Source: Gammaproteobacteria bacterium (GTDB lineage: Bacteria > Pseudomonadota > Gammaproteobacteria > Steroidobacterales > Steroidobacteraceae). Taken from it: DNA of 64,000 nt. A program made the position numbers and the translations under genes. Location: assembly GCA_027366635.1 (NCBI GenBank), contig DAHXNE010000017.1:1-64000 (forward strand), read 5' to 3'. Below are positions 19,691 to 28,964 of this stretch, piece by piece. Position 1 is the first letter of the stretch. The number at the start of each line of letters is the position of its first letter. The notes beneath the pieces are model-generated. The model searched no databases. It saw nothing but the letters and a program-made list of their open reading frames with translations, and was not told the DNA's origin.

Positions 19691-21307
19691 TCAGGTGACT
19701 TCGGCGAAGATGACGCCGTAGCCGGGCACTTCCATCTCGTGTCCCTCCATGCGTCCGCTGGCCAGCCCGTGACCTTCGAGCAGCCGGGTCTGTCCGGATA
19801 CCGGCAGGCGCGCGCGCTGCGGCTCGGCCGAGAGATTGAACACCGCTAACACGGTCACACCGTCCAGCCTGCGCTGAAACGCGAGAACCGGCTCGCGCAC
19901 GTCTAGGAAGCGGATCTTGCCCGAGCGCAGCGCCGGCTGCTCGCGGCGCCAGCGCAGGAAGTGACGCAAGCGGTTGAGCGGGGAATCCGCCTCGCTCTCC
20001 TGGCGCGACACCGCCAGCGGCAGATGCTCGTCCGCAACGGGAAGCCAGGGGATGCCGGTGCTGAAGCCCCCGCCGGGACTGTCGCGCCACGGCATGGGAG
20101 TGCGGCAGCCGTCACGACCCTTGAAATTGGGCCAGAACGCGATGCCGAACGGATCGCGTAGCGCCGCGTAGGGCACCTCCACCTCCGGCAGACCCAGCTC
20201 CTCGCCCTGATAGATGCACACCGAGCCGCGCAGCGAGCAGACCATGGCGCTCAGCAGCGTCGCCAGCCGAGGCGAGGCATTCGCCCCTCCCCAGCGGGTC
20301 AACACCCGGACCACGTCGTGATTGGAGAGCGTCCAGCAGGGCCAGCCGTGCGGCATCTGCTGTTCGAGCGCCTGAACCGTCTGGCGAATGTGCGCGGCGC
20401 TATTCTGATCGGTCAGCAGCTCGAAAGAGTAGGCCATATGCAGCCGGGTCTCGCCCACGTATTGCGCCATGGTCGCGAACGAGTCCTCAGCCGAGATCTC
20501 TCCCAGCGAGACGACGCCCGGGTAGTCATCTAACAGCTGCCGCACGCGCTCCAGAAACACCAGGTTTTCAGGCTGTGTATTGTTGTACCAATGATACTGA
20601 TAGGCGTAGGGATTGTCCGGGCTGAAGCCGCGACCGGTACGCTGCTGCTTCGGCTTGGGCGGATTGTCGCGCAGCAGCCGATCGTGGAAACAGAAATTGA
20701 TCGCATCGAGCCGCAGACCGTCGATACCCCGGTCGAGCCAGAACCTGAGATTCTCCAGCACCGCCGCCTGGACCTGCGGATTGTGGAAGTTCAGGTCGGG
20801 CTGCGCGTCGAGGAAATTGTGCAGGTAGTACTGACGACGGCGCGGCTCCCAGCGCCACGCCGGTCCGCCGAACACCGACTGCCAATTGTTCGGCGGCGAG
20901 CCGTCCGCGCGCGCATCGGCCCAGACGTACCAGTCGGAGCGGGGATTGTCGCGGTCCGAGCGGCTCTCCAGAAACCAGGGATGCTCGGCCGAGGTGTGAC
21001 TGATCACTTGGTCGATCATCACTTTCAGCCCGCGCCGATGCGCCTCCTCGACGACGTGGTCGAAGTCCGCAAGCGTGCCGAACATCGGGTCGACCGCGCG
21101 ATAGTCCGACACGTCGTAGCCGAAGTCCGCCATCGGCGAGCGATAAAATGGCGAGATCCAGATGCAATCGACCCCAAGGCTCGCCACGTAGTCGAGCTGC
21201 TGCGCGACGCCCGGCAGATCGCCGACCCCATCGCCATTGCTGTCCCGGAAACTGCGCAGGTAGATCTCATAGATCACCGCTCCCTGCCACCATCTGTTAT
21301 TAGTCAT
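19691..21307 (-). CDS. GH13 alpha-glucosidase, cytoplasmic
   Basis: 538 aa with no signal peptide. The N-terminus WWQGAVIYEIYLRSFRDSNGDG-type opening is typical of alpha-glucosidase/oligo-1,6-glucosidase enzymes (GH13 subfamily 23/31 style). Catalytic residues are D201 (GIDGLRLDAINF), E270 (SLGEISAE) and D331 (LSNHDVVRV). It should cut imported maltose and malto-oligosaccharides to glucose. The ATG at 21307 starts the conserved domain; an upstream in-frame ATG at 21331 is possible. It is divergent from the TonB receptor across a 309-bp control region. Confidence 0.94.
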   Translation of the reverse strand: MTNNRWWQGAVIYEIYLRSFRDSNGDGVGDLPGVAQQLDYVASLGVDCIWISPFYRSPMADFGYDVSDYRAVDPMFGTLADFDHVVEEAHRRGLKVMIDQVISHTSAEHPWFLESRSDRDNPRSDWYVWADARADGSPPNNWQSVFGGPAWRWEPRRRQYYLHNFLDAQPDLNFHNPQVQAAVLENLRFWLDRGIDGLRLDAINFCFHDRLLRDNPPKPKQQRTGRGFSPDNPYAYQYHWYNNTQPENLVFLERVRQLLDDYPGVVSLGEISAEDSFATMAQYVGETRLHMAYSFELLTDQNSAAHIRQTVQALEQQMPHGWPCWTLSNHDVVRVLTRWGGANASPRLATLLSAMVCSLRGSVCIYQGEELGLPEVEVPYAALRDPFGIAFWPNFKGRDGCRTPMPWRDSPGGGFSTGIPWLPVADEHLPLAVSRQESEADSPLNRLRHFLRWRREQPALRSGKIRFLDVREPVLAFQRRLDGVTVLAVFNLSAEPQRARLPVSGQTRLLEGHGLASGRMEGHEMEVPGYGVIFAEVT

Positions 21308-21379
21308 GCTTATGATCCGGCTGTCCTTCATCTTACTCTGACACAGATGGGCGCCGCCGTGGTGCCGCGCCACCGCGCC

Positions 21380-21394
21380 GCATACGTATTCATG
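21380..21394 (-). promoter_or_regulatory. Candidate LacI-type operator 1
   Basis: Read on the minus strand this is CATGAATACGTATGC, identical over 15 bp to 26307-26321. The core ATACGTAT is a perfect palindrome with the central CG typical of LacI-family operators. It lies 73 bp upstream of the GH13 start. Assignment to the adjacent repressor is inferred. Confidence 0.6.
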
Positions 21395-21451
21395 TCGCGC
21401 CACTTTGGTTGATGTCCCGAGCGCCGCTCGGTGCGGCGCGCCGGGCGAAAG

Positions 21452-21466
21452 TATGAATACGTATGC
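21452..21466 (+). promoter_or_regulatory. Candidate LacI-type operator 2
   Basis: TATGAATACGTATGC differs from operators 1 and 3 only in its first base. It lies 151 bp upstream of the TonB receptor start, on the receptor side of the divergent region. Confidence 0.6.
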
Positions 21467-21616
21467 GGTCGCTTGCTTTCGATCTGACTGATACCAATCA
21501 TTCGACTGGCGGTTCTGTCGCGGTAGTCGGGGGAGTGCGTCGTCGTGCCCGGCTCGGCGCCGGACAGAAACTCGGTTGGATCGCAATCAGCATATCTGCT
21601 CCTTGGGGGGGTTCTC

Positions 21617-24565
21617 GTGATTACCAGACGCAAGCGCAATATCCTTGAAATAGCAGTGGCCACCGCCTGCTTCGGCGCCGCGACCGTCGCCGCCGTCATG
21701 CCGGTCACCGCCGTCGCCGCGCCGCAAAACGCGCCTGCGCCTACGACGGCCAGCAAAAAACTGGTCAGCAAGCAAGTGGTTAACCAACGCCTGCTCAAGC
21801 CGGTGAAGATCAACGGTTACATCAGCAGCATCGAGAACGCGATCGCGATCCAGAAGAACTCGAACTCCATCGTGGAGGCGATTTCGGCGCAGGACATCGG
21901 CCGCCTGCCGGCGACAAGCATTGCGTCGGCGCTGGAGCAATTGCCCGGCGTCTCGGTGCAGATGGTGGGCGGCGAGCCGCAGGCGGTGAACTTCCACGGC
22001 CTCGGCGAGGACTTCAGCACGGCATTGGTCAATGGTGTCGAGCAGGTCACCACCGCGGAAAATCGCGGCGTCCACCTCAACCAGTATCCGCCCGGCTGGT
22101 TCAGGGCCATCAAACTGTACGCAAGCCCGAAAGCCGATCTGATCGGTCAAGGCATGGCCGCGACGCTGGATATGCAGACCTGGAAGCCGCTCGACGAGCC
22201 AGGGCCGAGAGGTGCGGTCAACATGGATTACACCTGGCTCACTCCCGGGGATCTCATGCCGGGCCCTGGCGTCAACGACAAGGGCTACGACGTCAATGGC
22301 ATGTACATGACCCAGTTCGACCACCACAAGCTTGGTGTCATGGCGGGCGTGGACGTGTCTGTCCAGCCTGAGAAACGGCTGCGTGAGGCGCCGTACGGAT
22401 TCGCAACCGGTGCGGCCGGTACCGCTGCTGCCGGCGATCTTTTGCCAGGCGGCGTGAAAGGTTACAACTATTCGGCGCTGCGCAAGCGAGAGTCGGTCAT
22501 TACGACCATCCAATACCGCCCGAACAGCGTCTATGACACCGATCTGACTTTAACCTACGAGCGTTACCACAAAACGACTCAGCGCAAGGGCCTCGAGATC
22601 CAGCTGGCCGATAACAGCGTGACACAGCTGACGTCACTCGGACCGGTGGTCAACGGATTTGTCGAAAGTGGCACGTACGCCGATGTCTATCCGGTGATTC
22701 GCAACGATTACAACAACCACCACGACCGCGTATACAACCTGGATTGGCAAAACAGACTAAAATTTCCCGATAACTGGATCGGCGAGTTCCAGGCCAGCTA
22801 CAACAGCGCGATGCGCATCTATGGCAAGCTCGAGAGCTATGCGGGCTTCGGCTACGATGGGCCGGCGAATGAAAGCACAGTCCCGCCGACGACCGTCAAT
22901 TTTCGCTATGCGCCGGACGGCCAGCTGCTGCTCAGCTCGCCGCAGGATTTCGCGTCACCCTCGATCGTGCTCACCGACCCGCAGGGGTGGGGCGCAGGGG
23001 CCGGTCTGGTGCAGCAGGGCTTCCTCAACCAACTGCACAACGACGAATACCTCGCGAACTTCAAGCTGAGCGCGCGCCACTATTTCGCGAGTGGGCCCAT
23101 TTCCAGCATGAACGTCGGCGTCGACTACTCGCACCACCACAAGAACCTCACCCTGTCTCAGTATTACGCCGTGCTGCCGGGCAGTTGCTACATCTTCAGC
23201 AGCACCTGCACGCCCACCGAAACCGCGCCGATTCCTGCGAGCGCCTCGGAAGGCTCGGTGGACGCAATGAGCTTCGAGGGCCTCGGGCCGCAGGTCGCAT
23301 ACAACCCGTGGGCACTGCTGTCCAGCGGCGCCGATCTGTTCTACCCAACAACGGACTCGAATACCGGGGCGCTGGGGCCGCCGGATTGGACGCTGCACGA
23401 AGACGATACCTATGGTTTTCTTCAATTCAACATCCACACTTCGCTTGGGCCGGATGTCGGTTTGCGTGGGAACTTCGGCGTTCAGTTGGCTCATACGGTC
23501 CAGGAGTCTCGGGGCTCGCGCATTGCCCCGCCGGCCACTCCGGGAGGGCCATCGATCCTGATTCCTATGGCCGGTGGTACGTCATACACGCGTTATCTAC
23601 CGAGCCTGAATCTCGTATTCTCCTTCCCGCATAACTATGACGCCCGCCTCGGTATCGCGCGGACCATGGCTCGGCCGCTCATGACCGATATGGCCGACAG
23701 TCTGGCAGTCGGCACCGACACCTCGTACCTGACCAGCACGGACCCGAGTCAAGCGTATTTCAGCGGCGGCGGCGGTAACCCAGCCCTGTTGCCGACAATG
23801 GCGACCAACTACAACCTGAGTCTGGAGAAATATTTTTCAGGATCAGACTATCACTGCACGCCGGGGGAGCGGGCCGAGAATTCCTCCCTGTGCCTGACCG
23901 GAGGCGCTGGCTTCGTGCAGTTGTCGGGTTTTTATCTCAGCTTGAGCGATTACATCAACGAATCGGCGGCGACGCTCTACAATTTCGCGCCATTCGTCGA
24001 TACGTACCTGACTCCAGCGCAGCAGCAGGACTTGGGTACGACGTATGGTACGCTGACTATTCCGAATAATGACGGCTCCGGCCACATCTATGGCGGTCAG
24101 CTCGCCACCAACCTCCCGTTCGGCGACCTGACGCACTGGCTGGGTGGCTTCGGCGTGGAAGCGAGCGCGACCCTGACGCACAGCACCGTGTACTATGCAG
24201 GCGACCCGCAGCCGGTGACGGTGCTGGGTCTTGCCAAATGGGTCCAGAATTACACGCTGTACTATGCGTACCGCGGCTTCCAGGCGGACGTGAACTTCAA
24301 CTCGCGTACCAAGGCGCTTGCTGAAATCTACGGCATCAGCGAAACTCGTCAGGCGGACATGCAAAGGGCGCAGCACTGGATCAGTGCGCAGGTGAGTTAT
24401 GAATTCAGCCAGGGCATGCTCAACGGGCTGACCTTGATCGCCTCGGGACAGAACCTCGGCAACGAGGTGCAGGAGGAATATCAGGGCAACGACCCCCAGA
24501 ATCTCATCCGCTGGGAGGAGTATGGACGTACCTTCAACGTGGGCTTCTCCTATCGGTTTGACTGA
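21617..24565 (+). CDS. TonB-dependent outer-membrane receptor for oligosaccharide uptake
   Basis: 982 aa. The N-terminus has a basic start, a hydrophobic core and an A-x-A-type site near residue 35, as expected for a Sec signal peptide. The plug domain spans roughly 60-180 (SIVEAISAQDIGRLPATSIASALEQLPGV-type opening, then FHGLGEDFSTALVNGVEQ), and the rest is a beta-barrel that ends GFSYRFD. The long loops and size fit the oligosaccharide receptors of proteobacterial sugar loci, and the gene context makes maltodextrin the likely ligand. The GTG at 21617 follows a G-rich ribosome site. It is the only TonB receptor in the window. Confidence 0.92.
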   Translation: MITRRKRNILEIAVATACFGAATVAAVMPVTAVAAPQNAPAPTTASKKLVSKQVVNQRLLKPVKINGYISSIENAIAIQKNSNSIVEAISAQDIGRLPATSIASALEQLPGVSVQMVGGEPQAVNFHGLGEDFSTALVNGVEQVTTAENRGVHLNQYPPGWFRAIKLYASPKADLIGQGMAATLDMQTWKPLDEPGPRGAVNMDYTWLTPGDLMPGPGVNDKGYDVNGMYMTQFDHHKLGVMAGVDVSVQPEKRLREAPYGFATGAAGTAAAGDLLPGGVKGYNYSALRKRESVITTIQYRPNSVYDTDLTLTYERYHKTTQRKGLEIQLADNSVTQLTSLGPVVNGFVESGTYADVYPVIRNDYNNHHDRVYNLDWQNRLKFPDNWIGEFQASYNSAMRIYGKLESYAGFGYDGPANESTVPPTTVNFRYAPDGQLLLSSPQDFASPSIVLTDPQGWGAGAGLVQQGFLNQLHNDEYLANFKLSARHYFASGPISSMNVGVDYSHHHKNLTLSQYYAVLPGSCYIFSSTCTPTETAPIPASASEGSVDAMSFEGLGPQVAYNPWALLSSGADLFYPTTDSNTGALGPPDWTLHEDDTYGFLQFNIHTSLGPDVGLRGNFGVQLAHTVQESRGSRIAPPATPGGPSILIPMAGGTSYTRYLPSLNLVFSFPHNYDARLGIARTMARPLMTDMADSLAVGTDTSYLTSTDPSQAYFSGGGGNPALLPTMATNYNLSLEKYFSGSDYHCTPGERAENSSLCLTGGAGFVQLSGFYLSLSDYINESAATLYNFAPFVDTYLTPAQQQDLGTTYGTLTIPNNDGSGHIYGGQLATNLPFGDLTHWLGGFGVEASATLTHSTVYYAGDPQPVTVLGLAKWVQNYTLYYAYRGFQADVNFNSRTKALAEIYGISETRQADMQRAQHWISAQVSYEFSQGMLNGLTLIASGQNLGNEVQEEYQGNDPQNLIRWEEYGRTFNVGFSYRFD

Positions 24566-24662
24566 GGGCCAGTTCGTGTAAACCGGCATGTCTGAGCGAG
24601 CATGCACGATACGTGAGGCTCCGTCTGCAGTAGAACGACGCCACCACGGTCCCAGCCGTAAG

Positions 24663-24688
24663 GCCCGGCCGGAGCGATCCGGCCGGGC
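24663..24688 (+). terminator. Terminator-like hairpin after the TonB receptor gene
   Basis: An 11-bp perfect stem (GCCCGGCCGGA / TCCGGCCGGGC) with a GCGA tetraloop, followed by the pyrimidine-rich GCCTCTCTT. It lies 97 bp after the receptor stop and 84 bp before the halogenase start, so it should lower but need not abolish read-through. Confidence 0.7.
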
Positions 24689-24772
24689 GCCTCTCTTGCA
24701 AACTACCCGATGCGCAAGGGGCTTGGGCTGCGCCGCCTGCGCCGATCCAGTGCGGCGCGCCGGAGGTGCATT

Positions 24773-26311
24773 GTGAGTGAACAGCCCGTTCGGCGCGTCG
24801 TCATCGTGGGCGGAGGCACGGCCGGCTGGATGAGCGCGGCGGTGCTGGTCCGGACCATGGCCGCGAGCCTCGAGGTCCGGGTCGTCGAATCGGAGTCGAT
24901 CGGCATCATCGGGGTCGGCGAGGCCACGATCCCGCAAATCCGCAACATCAACACTTTCCTCGGCATCGACGAGGACGCGATGCTGCGGGCGACCAGCGGT
25001 ACGTTCAAGCTCGGAATCGAATTCAACGACTGGCTGCGCGTCGGGCATTCCTATCTGCACGCCTTCGGCGCGGTTGGGCTGCCGCTCGGACCGCTGCCGT
25101 TCCAGCATTATTGGCTGCGCAGCCGTGCCGACCCGGCGACGCCGGATCTGTGGGCCTATTCGCTGAATGCCGTGGCGGCCCGGGCGCACCGCATGTCGAG
25201 GGTCGGTCAGATCGGCCGTACGCCGATCAGCGGGCTGCGCTACGCATTCCATTTCGATGCAGCCCGCTACGCGCGCATGCTGCGCGAATACGCCGAGCAG
25301 CACGGCGTGATGCGCACCGAAGGCAAGGTCGTCGACGTCAAATTGCGTGGCGGCGACGGATTCATCGAGTCGCTGATCCTCGACTGCGGCGAGCGGATCG
25401 AGGGCGATCTGTTCATCGATTGCTCGGGATTCCGCGCGCTACTGATCGAAGGCGCGCTGCACAGCGGTTTTGATGATTGGCGGCATTGGCTGCCGTGCGA
25501 TCGGGCGGTGACAGCCAGGGCAGAAAACGGCGCCGCACTGCGTCCGTTCACGCAGGCCACGGCGCGCCCCGCGGGCTGGCAGTGGCGTATCCCCCAACAG
25601 GAGCGCAGCGGTAACGGCCACGTTTACTGTAGCGAATTCATGAGCGACGATGAGGCGACGGCCATCCTGCTGGCCAATCTCGAGGGCCGCGCTCGCGGCG
25701 AGCCGCGGATCATCCGCTTCGCCACCGGCGTACGGCGCCGCCCGTGGCTGCGCAACTGCATTGCCCTCGGACTCGCCGCCGGCTTCATCGAGCCACTCGA
25801 GTCGACCGCGATTCATCTGGTCCAATCGGGCATCAGTCGGCTGCTCGCCTTGTTTCCCGATGCCGGCTGTGACGTTGGGCTCGCTGCTGAATACAATCGC
25901 AAGACGTGCGAGGAATACGAGCAGGTGCGCGACTTCCTGGTGCTGCATTACCGCGCGACCGAGCGGCGCGACACGCCTTTCTGGCGGCACTGTGCGGCGC
26001 TGCCGGCGCCGCCGGGGCTGGCCCGCAAGCTCGAGATCTTCCGGGCGACCGCCCAGATTTTCCGCGAGGGCGAGGAGCTGTTCACCGAGCAGTCCTGGCT
26101 GCAGGTGATGATCGGCCAGGGCATCCTGCCGCGGCGCCATCATCCCGCCGCGGACGGCGTGTCCGCTGCGCAGCTCGACGATTTCTTGTCCAACATCCGT
26201 ACCGTGATTCACACGGCGGTCGGGCGCATGATCAGCCATGAGCAGTTCATAGCGGAGCATTGCGCCGCGGCCGCGAATCGAATCGTACCGGTCGATCCGC
26301 AGCTGTCATGA
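24773..26311 (+). CDS. Tryptophan-halogenase-like flavin-dependent enzyme
   Basis: 512 aa. The FAD motif VIVGGGTAGWMSAA is at 10-23. The flavin-dependent halogenase motif GWQWRIP (W-x-W-x-I-P) is present, which in the family excludes monooxygenase activity. K79 (TFKLGIEF) and E343-S344 (IEPLESTAIHL) sit where the catalytic Lys79 and Glu346-Ser347 of PrnA-type tryptophan halogenases lie, so the active site looks intact. The GTG at 24773 has CGGAGG 6 bp upstream. Similar genes recur in TonB-receptor sugar loci of Xanthomonas- and Caulobacter-like bacteria, where their substrate is unknown; halogenation of free tryptophan is not implied by this context. Confidence 0.88.
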   Translation: MSEQPVRRVVIVGGGTAGWMSAAVLVRTMAASLEVRVVESESIGIIGVGEATIPQIRNINTFLGIDEDAMLRATSGTFKLGIEFNDWLRVGHSYLHAFGAVGLPLGPLPFQHYWLRSRADPATPDLWAYSLNAVAARAHRMSRVGQIGRTPISGLRYAFHFDAARYARMLREYAEQHGVMRTEGKVVDVKLRGGDGFIESLILDCGERIEGDLFIDCSGFRALLIEGALHSGFDDWRHWLPCDRAVTARAENGAALRPFTQATARPAGWQWRIPQQERSGNGHVYCSEFMSDDEATAILLANLEGRARGEPRIIRFATGVRRRPWLRNCIALGLAAGFIEPLESTAIHLVQSGISRLLALFPDAGCDVGLAAEYNRKTCEEYEQVRDFLVLHYRATERRDTPFWRHCAALPAPPGLARKLEIFRATAQIFREGEELFTEQSWLQVMIGQGILPRRHHPAADGVSAAQLDDFLSNIRTVIHTAVGRMISHEQFIAEHCAAAANRIVPVDPQLS

Positions 26312-26321
26312 ATACGTATGC
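26307..26321 (+). promoter_or_regulatory. Candidate LacI-type operator 3
   Basis: CATGAATACGTATGC overlaps the stop codon of the halogenase gene and lies 176 bp upstream of the GH31 start. It is identical to operator 1. It implies a separate regulated promoter for GH31 and the genes after it. Confidence 0.6.
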
Positions 26322-26496
26322 GAAACGTTGCCAGGATGGCGGCTGCGTCGCATTCTCAACGACCTGATTCGGGGGGGGGCACGGCAGGCAAGGCTCGGCG
26401 CGCTCTCGCCACGTTACCTGGATGAGGCTTCAGTCCCAAGCAACAGTCAGCCGCGCATGGGCGCCGTGCGCGCCGCCGCCGGGGGAATGCAACGAC

Positions 26497-28884
26497 ATGA
26501 AATCAGGATATCGACGCGCCGCCATCCTGGCGGCAGGACTGCTCAGCATGTGCGCCGGTGCCGGCGCCCACGCCGCCGGTACGGTCGTCAAGGCGTTGCC
26601 GACGGGAGTCGTCGTGAAGTACGCCGGCGGGACGCTGGATCTCGATCTCGTGCGGGCCAATGTCCTGCGTGTGCACTTCCTGCCGTACGGACATGCCACG
26701 CCGCCGGCGTTGGTGATTTCCCCGCGGGCTCCGCGGGCCGCGGCCACCCGGGTCACAATCCACCAGCAGGGCGACCAAGTGGTCCTGCAAAGCGAGCGCA
26801 TGCGGGTGATCTTCAATCGCCGCGCCGGTACGCTCAGCGTCTACCGCCCTGGCGCGTCGGCATCAGTTCTGACTCAGCATGGCTTGAGGCTCCTCGGCCG
26901 GGACACCTTGGCGGTGGGCTTCCGGCCGCGCAACGCCGCGTTGTACGGCGTGCATGGCTTCAATTCCTTTCAATCGGCGCGGTCGGGCATGTTGCGCATG
27001 GGTCGACAGTTCGCCACCGCGGGCTGGGAGGGTGACGCCGGAGCGCCCCTCGTATGGAGCACCTCGGGATTCGCGCTGCTGGTCGACAGTCAGAAGACGC
27101 TGTTCGATCTCGGCCACGGCTTCATCAAGGTGCTGCATGAAACCCGTCCCGATCTCGACTATTACCTGATCCTCGGAAATCCGTCGCGGATCTTCTCCAC
27201 GCTGGATGTGCTGACGGGTCACGCGCCGATGTTCCCCAAATGGTCGTTCGGCTTCATCAACAGCCAGTGGGGGATCAACCAAGGAGAACTGCTGCGCATC
27301 GTCCACCAATACCGCAAGCTGCATATCCCGATCAACGCTTTTGCGCTCGACTTCGACTGGAAAGCCTGGGGTCAGAACAATTACGGCGAATTCCGCTGGA
27401 ACACCAAGAAATTTCCCGCTGGTCCGAGCGGCAAGCTGGGCCGCGAACTCGCCGCAGAAGGTATTCACCTCATCGGCATCATGAAGCCGAGAATCTTCCT
27501 GGACACCGTCGAAGGGCGTTACTGCACCCAGCATCACCTGTTCCTCCCGGGTGAGAAGCCGAGCCTGGACTATTGGGCGCACAAGCCGACCAAGACGCTC
27601 GACTTCGAGAAGGCGGCGACCCGGAAATTCTTCTTCAACGCGACGCTGCGGCACAGCTTTGCCAGCGGCATCGTTGGCTGGTGGAACGACGAGGCCGACG
27701 AGACCGGCAATGACCGGCAATTCTTCAACATGGAGCGCGCGCTGTACGACGGCCAGCGCAAGTACTTCCCCAAGCAACGCGTCTGGTCGCTGAACCGCAA
27801 TTTCTGGCTCGGCGCGCAACGCTATGCCTACGGCCTGTGGTCAGGGGACATCAAGAGCGGGTTCAAGAGCATGGCCGCGCAGCGCCAGCGGATGCTGAGC
27901 GCCATCGACGTCGGCGAAATGTGGTGGGGCATGGACGGCGGCGGCTTCAGTGGGCATCCCTCCGGGCAGAATTACGCGCGCTGGCTCGAGTTCGACGCCT
28001 TTGCGCCGATCACCCGGGTTCACGGCAGCTACCTGCAGCGCCGGCAGCCGTGGCTCTACGGTCAGACGGCGGCTCGGGCCGCCACCCACGCCCTCGATCT
28101 GCGCTACCGCCTATTCCCCTATATCTACTCCCTGGCCTGGAACGAACATCGCACGGGAATCGGTCTGGTTCGCCCGCTGTACTTCCTGTGGCCGCATGAC
28201 CCGCACGTGCGCAATGACTACAGTGCGTGGATGTTCGGACCGTCGCTGCTGGTCTCGCCGGTGGTCGGCCGCAACCAGCGTGTCAAGAACCTCTACCTGC
28301 CACCCGGTACCTGGACCAATTTCTTCACCGGCAAGCTCTACCACGGCAATCAGGTCATCACTCTGGCGCTCGACCACAAAACGTTCGCGGACATCCCGCT
28401 GTTCGTCCGCCAGGGCGCGATCATCCCGATGCAACCCCTCATGGAATACATCGGGCAGCATCCCGTGACTCAGGCGACGGTGGAGGTGTTCCCGGCCAAA
28501 CGGGCCACCCACTTCGACTATTACGATGACGATGGCGAGACCTACGCCTATGAGCACGGCGACTACTTCGTGCAGCGCCTCGGCGCCCAGGCGCGTGGCC
28601 CCACCGTCAGTCTCACTGTCGGCGCGGTGCGCGGCACATACAAACCCGCGCTTCGCCGCTACCTGTTCGTCGTGCACCAAGTCGAGGCCCGGACAGTGAG
28701 CATCGATGGGCACTTGCTGCACCCGGCGGCCAAGCGCGCGGCGCTCGCCGGATGCAGATCCGCCTGTTGGGCACGTGGCCACAATGAGGCCGGACCCCTG
28801 ACTTTCGTCGACCTGACGGCCGGCCGGCCCTACCGCGTGAGCATCGAGACCGTCAGCCGCGCGGGCAGCGGGGATCCAAACTAA
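26497..28884 (+). CDS. GH31 alpha-glucosidase/alpha-xylosidase-type, exported
   Basis: 795 aa. The signal peptide MKSGYRRAAILAAGLLSMC continues to an A-H-A cleavage site near residue 25. The N-terminal beta-sandwich leads into the GH31 barrel: ALDFDWKAWG, nucleophile D398 in GWWNDEADE, acid/base D451 in LWSGDIKSGF, and MDGGGFSGHP. A C-terminal beta domain follows (FDYYDDDGETYAYEHGDY). The family contains alpha-glucosidases, alpha-xylosidases and related transglycosidases; the maltodextrin context favours alpha-glucosidase. The ATG at 26497 follows GGGGG. Probable periplasmic location. Confidence 0.93.
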   Translation: MKSGYRRAAILAAGLLSMCAGAGAHAAGTVVKALPTGVVVKYAGGTLDLDLVRANVLRVHFLPYGHATPPALVISPRAPRAAATRVTIHQQGDQVVLQSERMRVIFNRRAGTLSVYRPGASASVLTQHGLRLLGRDTLAVGFRPRNAALYGVHGFNSFQSARSGMLRMGRQFATAGWEGDAGAPLVWSTSGFALLVDSQKTLFDLGHGFIKVLHETRPDLDYYLILGNPSRIFSTLDVLTGHAPMFPKWSFGFINSQWGINQGELLRIVHQYRKLHIPINAFALDFDWKAWGQNNYGEFRWNTKKFPAGPSGKLGRELAAEGIHLIGIMKPRIFLDTVEGRYCTQHHLFLPGEKPSLDYWAHKPTKTLDFEKAATRKFFFNATLRHSFASGIVGWWNDEADETGNDRQFFNMERALYDGQRKYFPKQRVWSLNRNFWLGAQRYAYGLWSGDIKSGFKSMAAQRQRMLSAIDVGEMWWGMDGGGFSGHPSGQNYARWLEFDAFAPITRVHGSYLQRRQPWLYGQTAARAATHALDLRYRLFPYIYSLAWNEHRTGIGLVRPLYFLWPHDPHVRNDYSAWMFGPSLLVSPVVGRNQRVKNLYLPPGTWTNFFTGKLYHGNQVITLALDHKTFADIPLFVRQGAIIPMQPLMEYIGQHPVTQATVEVFPAKRATHFDYYDDDGETYAYEHGDYFVQRLGAQARGPTVSLTVGAVRGTYKPALRRYLFVVHQVEARTVSIDGHLLHPAAKRAALAGCRSACWARGHNEAGPLTFVDLTAGRPYRVSIETVSRAGSGDPN

Positions 28885-28964
28885 ACGAAGCGCCGTACGC
28901 GGCCGACCCGGCCGTGTCCGCGGCGATGCGGGCTGTTGCGCGTGTCTATGCAGAGTGGAGCAAT

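Larger units (their letters stand above)
21308..21616. promoter_or_regulatory. Divergent control region between the GH13 and TonB receptor genes
   Basis: 309 bp with no gene. It carries two copies of the candidate LacI operator in opposite orientation, 21380-21394 and 21452-21466, about 72 bp apart, one nearer each gene. A G-run (21604-21611) sits just before the receptor GTG. Two sites in one region would suit repression by a looping LacI-type tetramer, or independent control of each direction. Confidence 0.65.
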
